In this document: in pieces, positions 11,302-22,678 of the stretch
Position numbering within the stretch: position 1 is the first letter of the stretch
Layout of the letters: the number at the start of each line of letters is the position of its first letter
Source: Peronospora farinosa
Lineage: Eukaryota; Oomycota; Peronosporomycetes; Peronosporales; Peronosporaceae
NCBI GenBank assembly: GCA_947646735.1
Contig: CANTFK010000921.1
Location: 186,001-250,000 of the forward strand
Reading direction: 5' to 3'
DNA length: 64,000 bases
Position numbers and translations under genes: made by a program
The notes under the pieces: generated by a model
Seen by the model: the letters and a program-made list of their open reading frames with translations, nothing else
Databases searched by the model: none
What the model was told of the DNA's origin: nothing

Positions 11302-11348
11302 GGTGACGCGTCCGACGTAACCAATCTAGGTGACGCGTCTGACGTAAC
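11302..11348. promoter_or_regulatory. Tandem GGTGACGCGTCYGACGTAAC boxes
   Basis: Two 20-bp copies, at 11302-11321 and 11329-11348, differ at one base and have a 27-bp spacing. Each contains ACGCGT and a bZIP-like GACGTAA core. They lie between the BEACH stop (11363) and the transporter start. They look like paired transcription-factor sites for the transporter; the factor is unknown. Confidence 0.5.
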
Positions 11349-11362
11349 GGCTATGGATACCT

Positions 11363-14300
11363 TTAGCTCTTTTGCAGGTAGGAAAAGAGACCACGCATCA
11401 TGACTTTGGCCTCACCAATTGCTTCGCCAGCGATATCACGCGCTGTGCTCGTTACGGCTTTGGCATTGTCCAAGGTTGACAAGGCTAACGTTTGGGCGTG
11501 TTGTACAGTGCCCTTGACACGTTTGAGCTTGGACGAAACTCCTAGTAGTCGACGCACATTCGTCAGGAACGACACGGAACCACTGGCATCTGGAAGTAAC
11601 TGCAGCGACAGTGTGCCATCTTCATGGCCTGAAGCAAGCAGGATCACCGCTTCTTGTGGACCAAAACACGTCGCGGTAACCATTGACCCGGTGGACGAAG
11701 GGGAGACGTACTCCTGCACGGTGACAAAGCTAATGAAAATACACGATTCGTTAGTTTTTCATCAAACAAAAGCAAACAAACGACCATCGATGCTTACTTA
11801 CTCTTCAATGCGACAGATACGGACGATTCCCGAACAAAGAGTGAGAAAAATCAAGTCTCCTTCGGCGGATACGTGCACATCTGATACCTCCTCGGACGAA
11901 AGGTGGTGCGACCGGATCAACACACCCGACATATTGAAAATCTGGCAGATACTGGAGACCACAACGTGTTGTAGCGAGTCCTTCTTGTCTGTTTCACAGG
12001 TGTTGACTGGATCCGCACTTTTAGAGATACTTGTTATAGCAATTACGTATCCCTTGACGGATAGACGGACCCGAACAAGTTCACCTCTGTCCTCAGCGGG
12101 CTCGAACACGAACGCCACTTGTCCCTCGTCGTACAAAAAGTGCACCATTCCAACGGAATGAGAACATGAAGCTACTGCCCCAATGTACGTGCTCACGCAA
12201 CAATCCACGATAGGCGTCGCGTGCCCACGCAAGATCTCAATTGGACGCGGCGATACCCGCGGCAAGTGGAAAAGCATGTTAGGTTTAAGACGTGAAAGGC
12301 GCCATAGTGCGAGCGTTCCATCTTGTGATCCAGATACTAGCAGTTCCTCATCTTCCTGCGAGGTAGGGACGATAATCTGGTTGTGACTATGATAGCTCCA
12401 ACGATCCAAGCTCAGGCACGTGACAGCAGCGCTATGTCCCACCACACTAGCTTTGCCAATTACGTGGCCGTTGTCTAGATCTAGCAAACGGAAGTGGACA
12501 GCACCACTACGCGCGCCTCCAGATACAAGCACACGCCCATTGCAGGAAACAACCACAGGAAATCTGCACGATCGTCTGTGCAGATTGATGCTTTCATCGT
12601 GGTGGTGAACGTAGTCAAATACAGGTATCCTTGGAACAAAATCAAACGGGGACTCATCACGGACAAATTCCAGTAACCAAGGGCAATCGCTTGCTAGGTC
12701 AGCTTCACATTGTCCCTCGCTGTCCGGCACTAGGTCATTAAATAACGCATCGCTATCACGCTGGGAGTCAGTAATGGATGAAAAGCTGCTTCTATCAGCA
12801 TCCATCCCCACGCCAGGTTCAACAGAAAACGTCATCGGAGGCACTCCTTGTAGCTTTGGCGAGGCAGACGCAGAGCCTCCAAGCGGCGAAGGTGGCAACA
12901 GTGGTGTTGGTTTTGGTACCAGTTTCCAGTAGTAGATCTCAATCACGCCCAGCTCGTTTACACTGACGACGCGGTCCGGAAGAATTTTCAGCAACCTGAT
13001 GCCACTTTGCGCGATAGGTTTCACGGTAGCTACGGGGCTCCAGTTTTGACGCTTCTCCTGTGCAGTAGGTGAGAAGTCTTGGAAAGCTAGTGACAGCGGC
13101 CGAGAAATGTTGCTAAATGGTCCAGTAGAGATACCCTCTCTCCCAGCTAATCCCCCGCTGTGTGGAGGACTGACCCTATCTAAATTTGATGAGCTATTCG
13201 GTGCAGAAGACATTGTCTTTCCTGCACTACCCGCGAATGCAGCATGTCGCTTGGGGTGGGGAGCAGCAAAAAGCTGCATGGGGCACTGGCCAAAATGTGC
13301 GATTTGCAACTCCATAGATTCTCTCAAGGACGAATCTTCCACTTTATCGAGGTCTACGACACCGTAGTACGTCAGGTAGTAAAACACGTTGTTCGCCTGG
13401 AGTGACGCTCGCCCTCGCTGCTTGTAACCAAATATGAGATCGATCCAAGAGTGTAAATGACTAGAGACGTACTCACTTTCGAGAGCCGCACGATGAATGC
13501 GTACAAACTCCTCGGGGGTGGTCGCCCACTTCGGCAGCTGAACATCGTCCACTGCTTTTTGGTCATGCCGTTTGCCTAGTGCGTAGCCATTCCTATTGCG
13601 CAGAAAAGTACCATCACTGGCGAAGAATTCTGGAGTAAGCTCTTTGACCTCGGACATCTGGGAGTTGCACATGCGCCACGTTTCCTGAATGGAGAAAAAC
13701 AAGCGGTCGGGCAAATCAAAGGGGCCGCCCTGCATTTTTTTGTGGAGGCTTGCAAAAGGTTCTAGTCGAAAGAGAAAAAACAGCACAACTCCAGCGCAAG
13801 TCGAGTAGTGAGAGCCGTAAAGAAACTTGGGGATCACTGGGTCGTCAAAAGAGTGATATCGTTCCCAATATTCCTCCAGCCGCGTCGCGTTCAATGCACC
13901 GACAGGTTTGGACAGATCGCGGAAGTTGAGTGGATCGCTTAGATCCAATGTGGTATCTTCATAATTCGAAAGCACCCATGGAAATACCGGATACTGGGTC
14001 AGATCATTGAAACTGCGTCCTGCGAACGTGTTTAGCGCCATCAGGTAGTCGAAATTGCTAATCTGCCGGTTTTGCCAGGCCTTGGTAGTAGTCGCTAAGT
14101 GTGGAATAATGCGCCCGGGCCACTGCTTGGGAATACTTCGAGGAAGGAAGGAATACAACATCCTTACCAGTTCATTGCGCCGGTGTTTGGTTGTAAGGGG
14201 AAAGTCCAAGAAATGAGTACTACCATTGCGGACGAAAATCTCGATTGCCGAGTCACGTAGTCGATAGCGACGGAGGTAAACACCTACAAGATGGGTGTAT

Positions 14301-17300
14301 TTCCATCGCCAACAGCGATGTAGTCCAGGTGCTGCTTCGTCCACACTCGAGCTCAATGGTACAGGGAGAGTAGCGTCATCGAAGTCTGTTGTCCCAGGAA
14401 CGATACCTCTACCAGTGCTTTGTGCGTTCTCGGGTAGCTCCTGTTGCGGTTCAAAGGCGATGTGTTTACTGCAGAGAGACATGCGGCCAAGGACAACCCC
14501 CTCTGAAACTACCCGTCGGCATGTTACGTAGGCATACACTTGATCATCTGGCGCAACACCAATTCCAGCACCAGGGTCCAGCCCCTTCCCCCCTGCCCCA
14601 AAAGGACTGTTCCCTTTGATGTGGTAGCACTTGTTGTCGACAAAGTCGACTTGCCTTCATCTCCATCCATGCTGTGTGTCACGGTATCACCCTTGTACTC
14701 CTCTAAATGCTCATCGTCTGTAAGAGGGCGAGCTGCTCCCTCGTCATCGTCTCTGTCAGTACTGCCTTTACTAGGAACGTAAGTGTCGGCTAACTCAGAC
14801 GGCGAGAGAGATTCGTCGGACGTAATATCTCGAATTTCGCCGCCACGCTGTTGCGCGATAACTCGACCAACTCGCTCCAGCAAGTCTACACTGGATGCTG
14901 CATTGGAAGAACTTCTTTCACTTCCTTCTGTTTCACCATCAAAGCTACGAAGCATTTCTAAAGGCAAGGCTGGTGCTGATGACTGCCTGTGTTTCCTAAA
15001 CCCGGACTTCCTTTTCGCTTCAATTTGGTACTCCTCTGCTTCACTTTGATCATCCATAGATCCCTCAGCTGCTAGTGCCAGCATTTTCTTTGAGCTCAAT
15101 TGCAAATCTACGTCCACTGTACGCCGCATTCGAGAAGGAAATGGTGTTTCATAAAGTCCGAGCCGCCACATAAGCGTATTCTGCAACGCAGTCAGCGTTT
15201 CTGGTGCCGCACGTCGCAGCGAATTGTATTGGTTTTGCGAGCGGAAAGTAAGCTCGTGCTTCAGCCACAACTTTTGAGTCCATTCTAGCTTTTGCTTACG
15301 CTGGAAGGACAGCGCAGTCATTGCGCGCTGCATTTCTCGAGTCGCTACATCCCGCAAAGTCGCCAGCATCCTATTCTCTTCGACTTCAAGCGCTGCCCAA
15401 AGCACCCGCTCACGGTCATCAGCATAATCCACTCTAGCATATTTCTTGTCAGATAGCGAGCCCACACCGGCAGAATCATCAGGTGCATCGCCAGAATTTT
15501 GTTGCGGATTCTGCAGGTCCCTCGCAACCGGGAAATATGGTACCATGTCGCTCTGTTCCTCTACCTCATGCAATTCGGTGTCGTTGATTGCTAACGCCAG
15601 CGCATCTAATACCACTTCAACTGCTTGTACTTCAGTGAGCTCGCCAAGGTCGTGCACAGATAGTCCCGCAACGCCTAATTCTTCTACAAATGACCCAGAT
15701 GTGCATATTCGGAGGGTCAGTCCTCTCAACAAGACCAGTAATTCCTCCTTCTTGTGGACGATCAAGGCACGACGAAGATCAACAAGGGCACCGAGAAACA
15801 TATCACGCGTCGGCACCGATTCGTGCACGCTCAGCGCAGAACCAGCTGTCAACTCTTGCTGAAAATTTTGTGTCAGCACCTCAACTACCCGTTCCATCAT
15901 GGTTTTGCCATGTACGTATGGGAGTGCATGTTGCAGTATTTGGAGGCCAGGAAAGAGACCTACACGATGTAATTTGTGCGTACTATCGACCAATCGGGCG
16001 CATATATCCAACACTGCGTTTAGCAAGAAAAGCTGCGCATCAGACCACGAATATTTTTCTGCTGGCGAGTTCCAGGATGATTTTGCACGTTTTGCAGATA
16101 GCGTCTTTAGCGGCAGTATCAACAGCGTTTCATTAACAAGGAACAGCAAATGTTGCACATTATCTGCAAGTGTCCGTGACAAGATTGTTCGGCTCCTCGC
16201 CATACGTTGTAGAACAATACCAACCACACGACAAATCCAGTTCAGCGGCTCACGAAATAGTTCGGAATGGTTGACGTGTGGAGCCACTTGAGCTAACGGG
16301 GGCAAGGAAGATAGTGAGCTTCCAGTCCCACATTCCGCATCATATTTCACCTGGATCCCTTTTAGAGCCAGCAGCAAATGCGTGAATGATCGCCATCCGT
16401 GCGAGTTGCTCATCGCCATGCATAGCAACGACACAATTGTGTCAAGCACTAAATCCTCGCCGGTCTTACTGGAATCAAAACTATATGCACGACCGCAATC
16501 ATCATCGCTGCTGTCACTGTCGCCATCTGCACTCCCAGTCGACGACTGAACCAGCTCCACACCAACCGAGCACGTCAGCGATAACTCCAAAAGTGCGTCC
16601 GCCCAGTTTTTCTTCATCGAGAGAAGTTGCTGCTGAAGATTTTCATCTGTCTTCAGCTTCACATTGATGTCCATGAGGACTTTTTCGCGAAAATGCGGTG
16701 TACTTCTACCCAGCAGAATTGGCAGGAACGGCAGAATGCCTTTCAGCGGCAGACTCAATATACCACTGACTCCCTCGTCAAACATATCGGCAACAAGAGT
16801 TGAGTTCTTCCCAGGACCAGTTTGACCTTGAACCTCAGCACCAACGTTGGACAGACTTCGCAAAGCTGTCAGACGAATAACAGCAGCTCGCTTTTCCCAT
16901 GTTAACTGTAGACGCTTACCCACAAATTGGTTGGCTTGCTTTATCCATTCGATTAGCCCGCCGATTCCGGTGCTCATTTCTCCTGTAGCAGTGAAGGTTG
17001 ACGACACGACCGCAATGCCATCTTCAATTCGAGTCTCCTGCGTCAGTGTTGACTTGTTTGCTGCCACCGGCGCAATGGGAAACAGCATTGAGTCCTTTTT
17101 GGAAGGATCGTTCATGATGATACTATGCTGGACACCCAATAGCCACACTGGATCAAAATAGAATTCCATCATAAGCTCCAGAAACCCAACTGAGAAGCTT
17201 CCTTGGCCGTTAAGGACCAATCGCAAGTGTTCTTCAAGCCCACACCAAACAGTGCGACCTTCAATTGACTCGAGCCAATCCAGCAAGTAAATGAACAACG

Positions 17301-20022
17301 GAACACAAGCCATGCGTACGTGAATAGAAACGTCTAAGCCTTCTTTGTGCTCTAATTTGTTGATGTTCGAACCGTTGCTCTCTGAGTCAGTCCGACGATC
17401 ATGCATTAGATACAGTAGACAATCCATTATACTGGAGCTGACTAATGCAAACCGCATATCCAAAAAGGACACAGCGAGTCTTCGCAGCAACAACAATATG
17501 GAAGTGCATACAGCTGCATCGTTGCTCGTCATTAAAAATTTAATCACTGCACGAATATCGCGGACGAGTGAGAATCGAACTTGGATAGAGTGTAAAACAC
17601 TTTTTTGGGGAGTAAAACCCTTTTCGTCCGGAGCATTCACATCGGAAATTCCAGACGAAGTTGAACCTGCAACCGTCTGGTCACTCCATACAATACTCTC
17701 AAGATTGATGCTAAACACACCTCCTTTCCGACCAAGAACTGCCATCGAAGGTGGTGCGGAAGACGAAGATGGAGTGGATGGGGATTGAGACAGGCCAGTC
17801 CCGCTCGTGGCAGAACCTCCTCCAGCCCCTGCAGGAGTACTTGCTCGAGCAAACGTTGTTTCCGTTACCTCCTGCTCCAGAACTTCATGAACCTGTGTAC
17901 TCTGGTTTGTCAAACACACCTCGATCACCTCGACCAGACTTTGAATACTTTGTTGCTTCCAGTGATGCTCCTTGTCGAAAGGTTCGGTCAATTGCTGCGA
18001 GTTCTGGCTTGGTTTACTTTCACCAGACGTGTGCGAAGCCTGTGAAACCGAGTAGAAATTCCTTAGAATCTCTAGCATCTTCGAAACAGCCTGCATGTTA
18101 TTGAACGCTCGTGGGTATTCGCAGGCAAGCCCGTACATTTGATGATTATATATGGACTGGGTCTTAAAATCCGCTTGCATCCACAAACGATAATCCATTA
18201 AAACGGCTCGAACTCCCGAAGCGAATAGCGGATTCGTCGCCCAAATAGACACGTGGGAAGGATGGTTGTCACCAACTTCGAGACTCTTTCTCGGCAACGG
18301 CATCATCCTGAACAAACTCTTCACCATTTCGACGCAAACGACAAGACTTCCAGGCGTCCATACCACAGAGAGACAATCTTTGTGATGTATCATGACGTGA
18401 GAAAGCATGTGAAACACATAGTTTTTTAGCACTTCCTGTTGATTGGCCACATTGTTGATCAACAAACCCTTCATAATCCACAGCAAGTCGACCACCACAC
18501 TTTCCGTTATAGCTGAAAGGGGACGCGCTCCTTTTTGCGCTGTTGCTTCGTTTCCAGTCGTTCCAGTAGTTTTTAGTTTCGCCGAGATTCTTTCGTAGGC
18601 TGTCAAAATGTAGTCAAGGAGTACTGGCAGCGAAGAAACGCCCACTGACCGATACCATGCCGCGCGATAGTCTGGGAAAATCATTTTTTGTGTGTTCTTA
18701 CCCAGTCTAGCATTTCGCTGTTGAATCTCAGCAGATGCACCCACAGTAGTCTCTAGAGCCAGCCACTTTCCGTTCGTAGTGGGCGTTGTGCCCTCACACA
18801 GCCATTCGACTCCAAGATCAGCATAGTCTTCGTTAACAGTGTTTTGCGCGTTAAAAGCGAACACGACTTGCAATTTACAAAGAACCGTAAACGACTCATT
18901 TTCTGGGACAGCTAATGGCGTTGACCCTAGCGCACACTCACGAGTACCAGCGACCATTCGGCTTGACTGAGTAGGCACCGCTGCAGCCCAACGATTAAAC
19001 GAAGACACCATAGGCCCCAACGCGTACATCAACTCAATTGTCTCCTTTGAAAGCTCATCTTGGTACATCGATACACTGGCAATTTTAGCTCTTGCGTTAC
19101 GACCTCCTCCTATAGTGCATTTCGACGCGGTCACCAGCCCCGACGGATACACAAGTTCTTTCTTAAACTGCAGTTTGTTGTCCACGTAACACGTCACTTT
19201 GCTCTTCTTTACGTAATGCAACGAATGCGATATCAGCAGCAAATGCCATCCACCAGGCACCAAGTCAATTTCCTGCTGAATCCTCCTCCACTCGGGAGTA
19301 TAGGTAGATGATGCTGCAACTGACGCCGATTTTTTAGCATCACCCGCTGTGCTCGGAGCACAGCAACTGACATTCAGCAACAGTCCATGTCCCCCTTTAC
19401 TGGCATCTTCCGTATACTCCAACGACGCCTCCACTCCCAACGTATTTGATCCGTTCGTGAACCGAAAAAGATTAAACTTGGCGTACAATTCATCCGAAGC
19501 GACATTTTGCACTGCAGAAGTTTCTTTCTTGGCCTGAGCGAGAGAAAACTCTACATTTATCCACAGAGCTACAGAATAGCCTCGAAATGCAGCCCAATCT
19601 ACAATTGGAAGGTGCATCCGACCGTTGTCACGGAAGGAAAAATAGGCCGTGGGAGGCATCACAGTCTCACGTGGCAAAATATATTGTGACTGAGAATCTT
19701 GTGGCTCTTCTTCTTGAATCTTACTCTCTTCTTCGGGAGAAAGCAGCAGTTTCTTGGCAAATAATCGGGTCAATTGCTGTATGTCTCGAATTAATTGCTC
19801 CCTTTCACTTAACGAGCACTTGGAGTCGTCTACAAAGCAGGCCAACATGGTCTTCTGTATTAACGCATGAGCAGCTTGAAATGGCGATAACTTGCTCAAT
19901 TTTAACGACTCGAAGACGCCACTTGATTGGTCGTTAGCTCTGTCTTTCTTTGTCTCTTTTACATGCTTGAAAGTGCTTCTATTGGCTTGGAAACTTTGTT
20001 TTTCAGGTACTTCCGTCTTCAT
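11363..20022 (-). CDS. Giant BEACH-WD40 protein (neurobeachin/LYST/ALFY class)
   Basis: The N-terminal part runs from the ATG at 20022 to about 14550. A ConA-like lectin/LamG-type domain lies near 19640-19020 and a long HEAT-like helical region follows. The next frame carries a PH-like segment (about 14540-14200), a full BEACH domain (about 14090-13290; FPWVL, NFRDLSKP, FLYGSHYS, DLIFGYKQRG) and WD40 repeats (about 12600-11370). The last exon is 11729-11363, after a 72-nt intron 11730-11801 (GTAAGT donor, TTAG acceptor). Such proteins are scaffolds for vesicle traffic, lysosome size and autophagy. The reading frame changes by -1 somewhere in 14527-14656. A G6 tract at 14588-14593 or a very short intron could explain it. 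Total length is about 2,850 residues, typical of the class. Confidence 0.85.
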
Positions 20023-20528
20023 AACGGAATTCAATACAGAAAATTGTATTTTTCTCAATGGGAAAAGACGCTATGACGCTCACGATTGTGGAAGAGAAAG
20101 AGAAGACGATAAGAAAGAAGAAGAGTGTGGTATGGATCACTGGAGGTTCGTAAAGAGAGAGAGAGAAGGAGGACACTAAGGTCGTCCGAGAGCCGAAGGT
20201 CGCGAAGTCTCAGAACGAGTTTTTGTGTCGATAGTAAGATATGGTGCTATCATTCGATACGATTTAGCTGAAGTTGAGTATGGAAAAATAGGACATAAAA
20301 AGCTGTGACATTAGTTTCAATAATTGATCAATACCATAAATTGGTATGGAATACGTTTTCTCCTTACCCTGTAAGAATTAATAATTACAATAGCTCAAAT
20401 GATATTCACAAATTTGTGACTTGGATAGACAGATAGATGTATATTTAACAGTGTAATAGTTAGTACACACGCACGGCTGCACCTTTCAGGCTGTTGCTCT
20501 GTATGCCTCTCTCTCTCTCTCTCTCTCT
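20023..20528. repeat. Low-complexity stretch with (GA)n and (CT)12 microsatellites
   Basis: A GA-rich run occurs at about 20152-20170 and twelve perfect CT units at 20507-20530. The latter begins at the end of the small minus-strand ORF. The rest of the interval is AT-rich and I see no gene in it. It should hold the promoter of the BEACH gene, though no clear initiator is visible. Confidence 0.6.
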
Positions 20529-20957
20529 CTACCTCGCAACTTTCTCGTCTACACGTCCTGGTAGTCGCTGCATCAACCTCGCGCGATGCCGCGTCCACAT
20601 GGCTTTAGTCATTGGGATCTTTGCACCTGCCACAATGTTATTGAAAGCATTGGGCGTAGCCAACGCGGGAGGAATCTGGACGGGCGGTATCACCACGCGC
20701 CGAAGCTTGGAGAAACTGAACCGTGAGCGGACTTGATGCGAAGAAGACGAGAGCAACAAGTCCTTGAGTCCTTGTGCTTCTTCGGGCAAAGACTCGCGCT
20801 TAATGGTCGGAGAGAGCTGCGTTGGGTCGCCGGCGCGTCGAGTGTATAGAATCTTGGCACTAGGAGAACTCACGGGCATGGGCTGAATGGTGTAAAAGCA
20901 GGCGGTCTTTCCGTCTGAAGTCTCCTCCAAACACGTGATCTGCGTCTTTAGTATCAT
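20529..20957 (-). CDS. Small hypothetical protein
   Basis: 142 codons from the ATG at 20957. An in-frame upstream extension to 21050 starts from a weaker position and reads like non-coding sequence. The protein begins with an amphipathic segment containing Cys, then a Ser/Pro-rich middle, and ends with a basic region containing PPVQIPPALATP and an RARLMQRLPGR tail. There is no signal peptide, membrane segment or family I recognise. The even amino-acid composition supports coding, but it could be chance. Confidence 0.45.
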   Translation of the reverse strand: MILKTQITCLEETSDGKTACFYTIQPMPVSSPSAKILYTRRAGDPTQLSPTIKRESLPEEAQGLKDLLLSSSSHQVRSRFSFSKLRRVVIPPVQIPPALATPNAFNNIVAGAKIPMTKAMWTRHRARLMQRLPGRVDEKVAR

Positions 20958-21429
20958 TTTGTCAAGTAAGCATTCGTTTTGACGGCCTTTCCAATGTATC
21001 GGGAGAGGTATGTGAGGAACATTTTGCAAGAAGATTGGAATGAACCTCAAGGAGGAGCATTATAACAGCAGTTTTCAAAGACCTTATCTATATCTGATGT
21101 TTCGTTTATGAAAAACCGTTTTTACTTGGTAAAAGACTTTTAACATGAGCACTGCTATTATCTAAATTTAAAACTAGTGCACTACTAAACTAGGTTATTC
21201 TCATGGTAATTTAGAACAACCGTCCGTTTCTAGAACAAAATGTCTTCCGGCGCTAGAAGATTTAATATTTTTGGCCGCTAGGTAAAACAAGTCGCTGTTT
21301 ATTAAGAAGATACGCGATGACTTTTGCTGTTACTTTGTGGTTCAGCTGAAAACAATGGGGCTAACATTGCAGCACGTAAACGGTAGTTTTTTGTTCATTT
21401 GTTCATTAACGAAGCGTGCGTGCTAGATA
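20958..21429. other. Intergenic region, nothing recognised
   Basis: AT-rich sequence between the small hypothetical gene and the AAA+ remnant. I find no ORF or repeat of interest. A G9 run at 21453-21461 lies just beyond it. Confidence 0.5.
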
Positions 21430-22030
21430 GACCCTGTAGGTGACTGCAGGAAGGGGGGGGGGCAATTGTGGTGGAAATGTTGACAACAAGTGAAGACTAG
21501 CGGGATGATCTCTGTGCACGCACATTGAACGACAATCTACCATCACGTTTTCTACAAGTCGTGTTCGTGGATCTTGATGCCCGGGAATTGGAGGCTGTTT
21601 TGGCATGGCATAGCGCAAGATTGTGGTTGAAATACGAAAAGGCTGTAGCGAAGGTAGCATGTCGTCGCCATGCCAAGGCTATATGTTCTGCAATGTGTGT
21701 ACTGTGTGCTAGTTGTTCGAGCAAGCGGTTCAAGAGATCACGACTCACGACGATTTCGACAACAACGATCTCGAATCTCAGACTGTGGACTTGGTCAGTG
21801 ATAATCCGTTGACCAAAATGGCTGGATACTATAGACGTTTCATTGTTTGAGCAATGGTGATGTGGTAAAGAAGACTATTTGTTGGTCGGTATCGATAGCC
21901 ACAGACAAGTATGTCTCAAGATCAGCCACCACGAAATATGTGACGGCATCGGTGATAACAATGCAAGTGAAATGCCGTCTACAACCTGAGCCATTTGAAT
22001 GTTACTGAAGCACTCGTCGAAAAAACATTA
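21430..22030 (+). pseudogene. Degenerate AAA+ ATPase fragment (CbxX/SpoVK-like), copy A
   Basis: The plus strand reads NDNLPSRF, then a D-ARELE segment and WLKYEKAV. These match the end of the core and the lid of CbxX/CfxQ-type AAA+ domains. Near 21715-21830 FEQAV and a long acidic stretch follow in another frame. Frame changes and stops break it, and no Walker A or B is left here. The DNA aligns by eye with the reverse complement of about 59810-60690 (copy B), for example the shared TCTCAAGATCAGCCACCAC at about 21913. The remaining interval to 22680 shows only a dyad at 22028-22077 and no gene. Confidence 0.6.
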
Positions 22031-22678
22031 AGTGTACGTACATGTACATTGTATGTAATACATTGTAAGTACACTTTTTACCTGTCCGGACAAATTCAAC
22101 CCTCAATTATACATTTACAGAATCAGCTGTGCTATAAAAAAGCGGTTTACAGCAAAGACAGTGCTATCAGGGCAACAGTCAATTGACTCAGCCAATCACA
22201 ACTTAGGACATTCAACGCACATCCAGACAAATGTCTTTTTTCGCGATGTTATAACGTTTAAACGCATATAAACTGTGACGCTAGCAATCAGCAGTACCAT
22301 GCTAAGTTTCGTTCTAACGTCATAAGTGTCCTTCTTTCTGAGCGTTCAACTAATGCATGATATAGGAAATACTCTAAGGATCTCGATACCGGATGTTGTC
22401 GCAGCGATTTTCATGATCCACCACCGTCGAAAGAAGCAGCGCTATGGCTCTTTGTATGTCCAATCCAAAGACCATTCATCGCACGTTTCAACACAGAGCT
22501 CTGCAACAACAGCCAAAGACGTCGACGTCGACGCCGGTGTATCGGCGATTGCCAGCTAACGTTGAAAAGTTGGTCGCTCATTTTGTGCCACTGAGGTTCT
22601 GCGCGTTGCAATATCATTCCAGTATGAGACGCATCACATGCATATCATGGCGTTTGTACTTTTTTCTCAATGCAGCTG

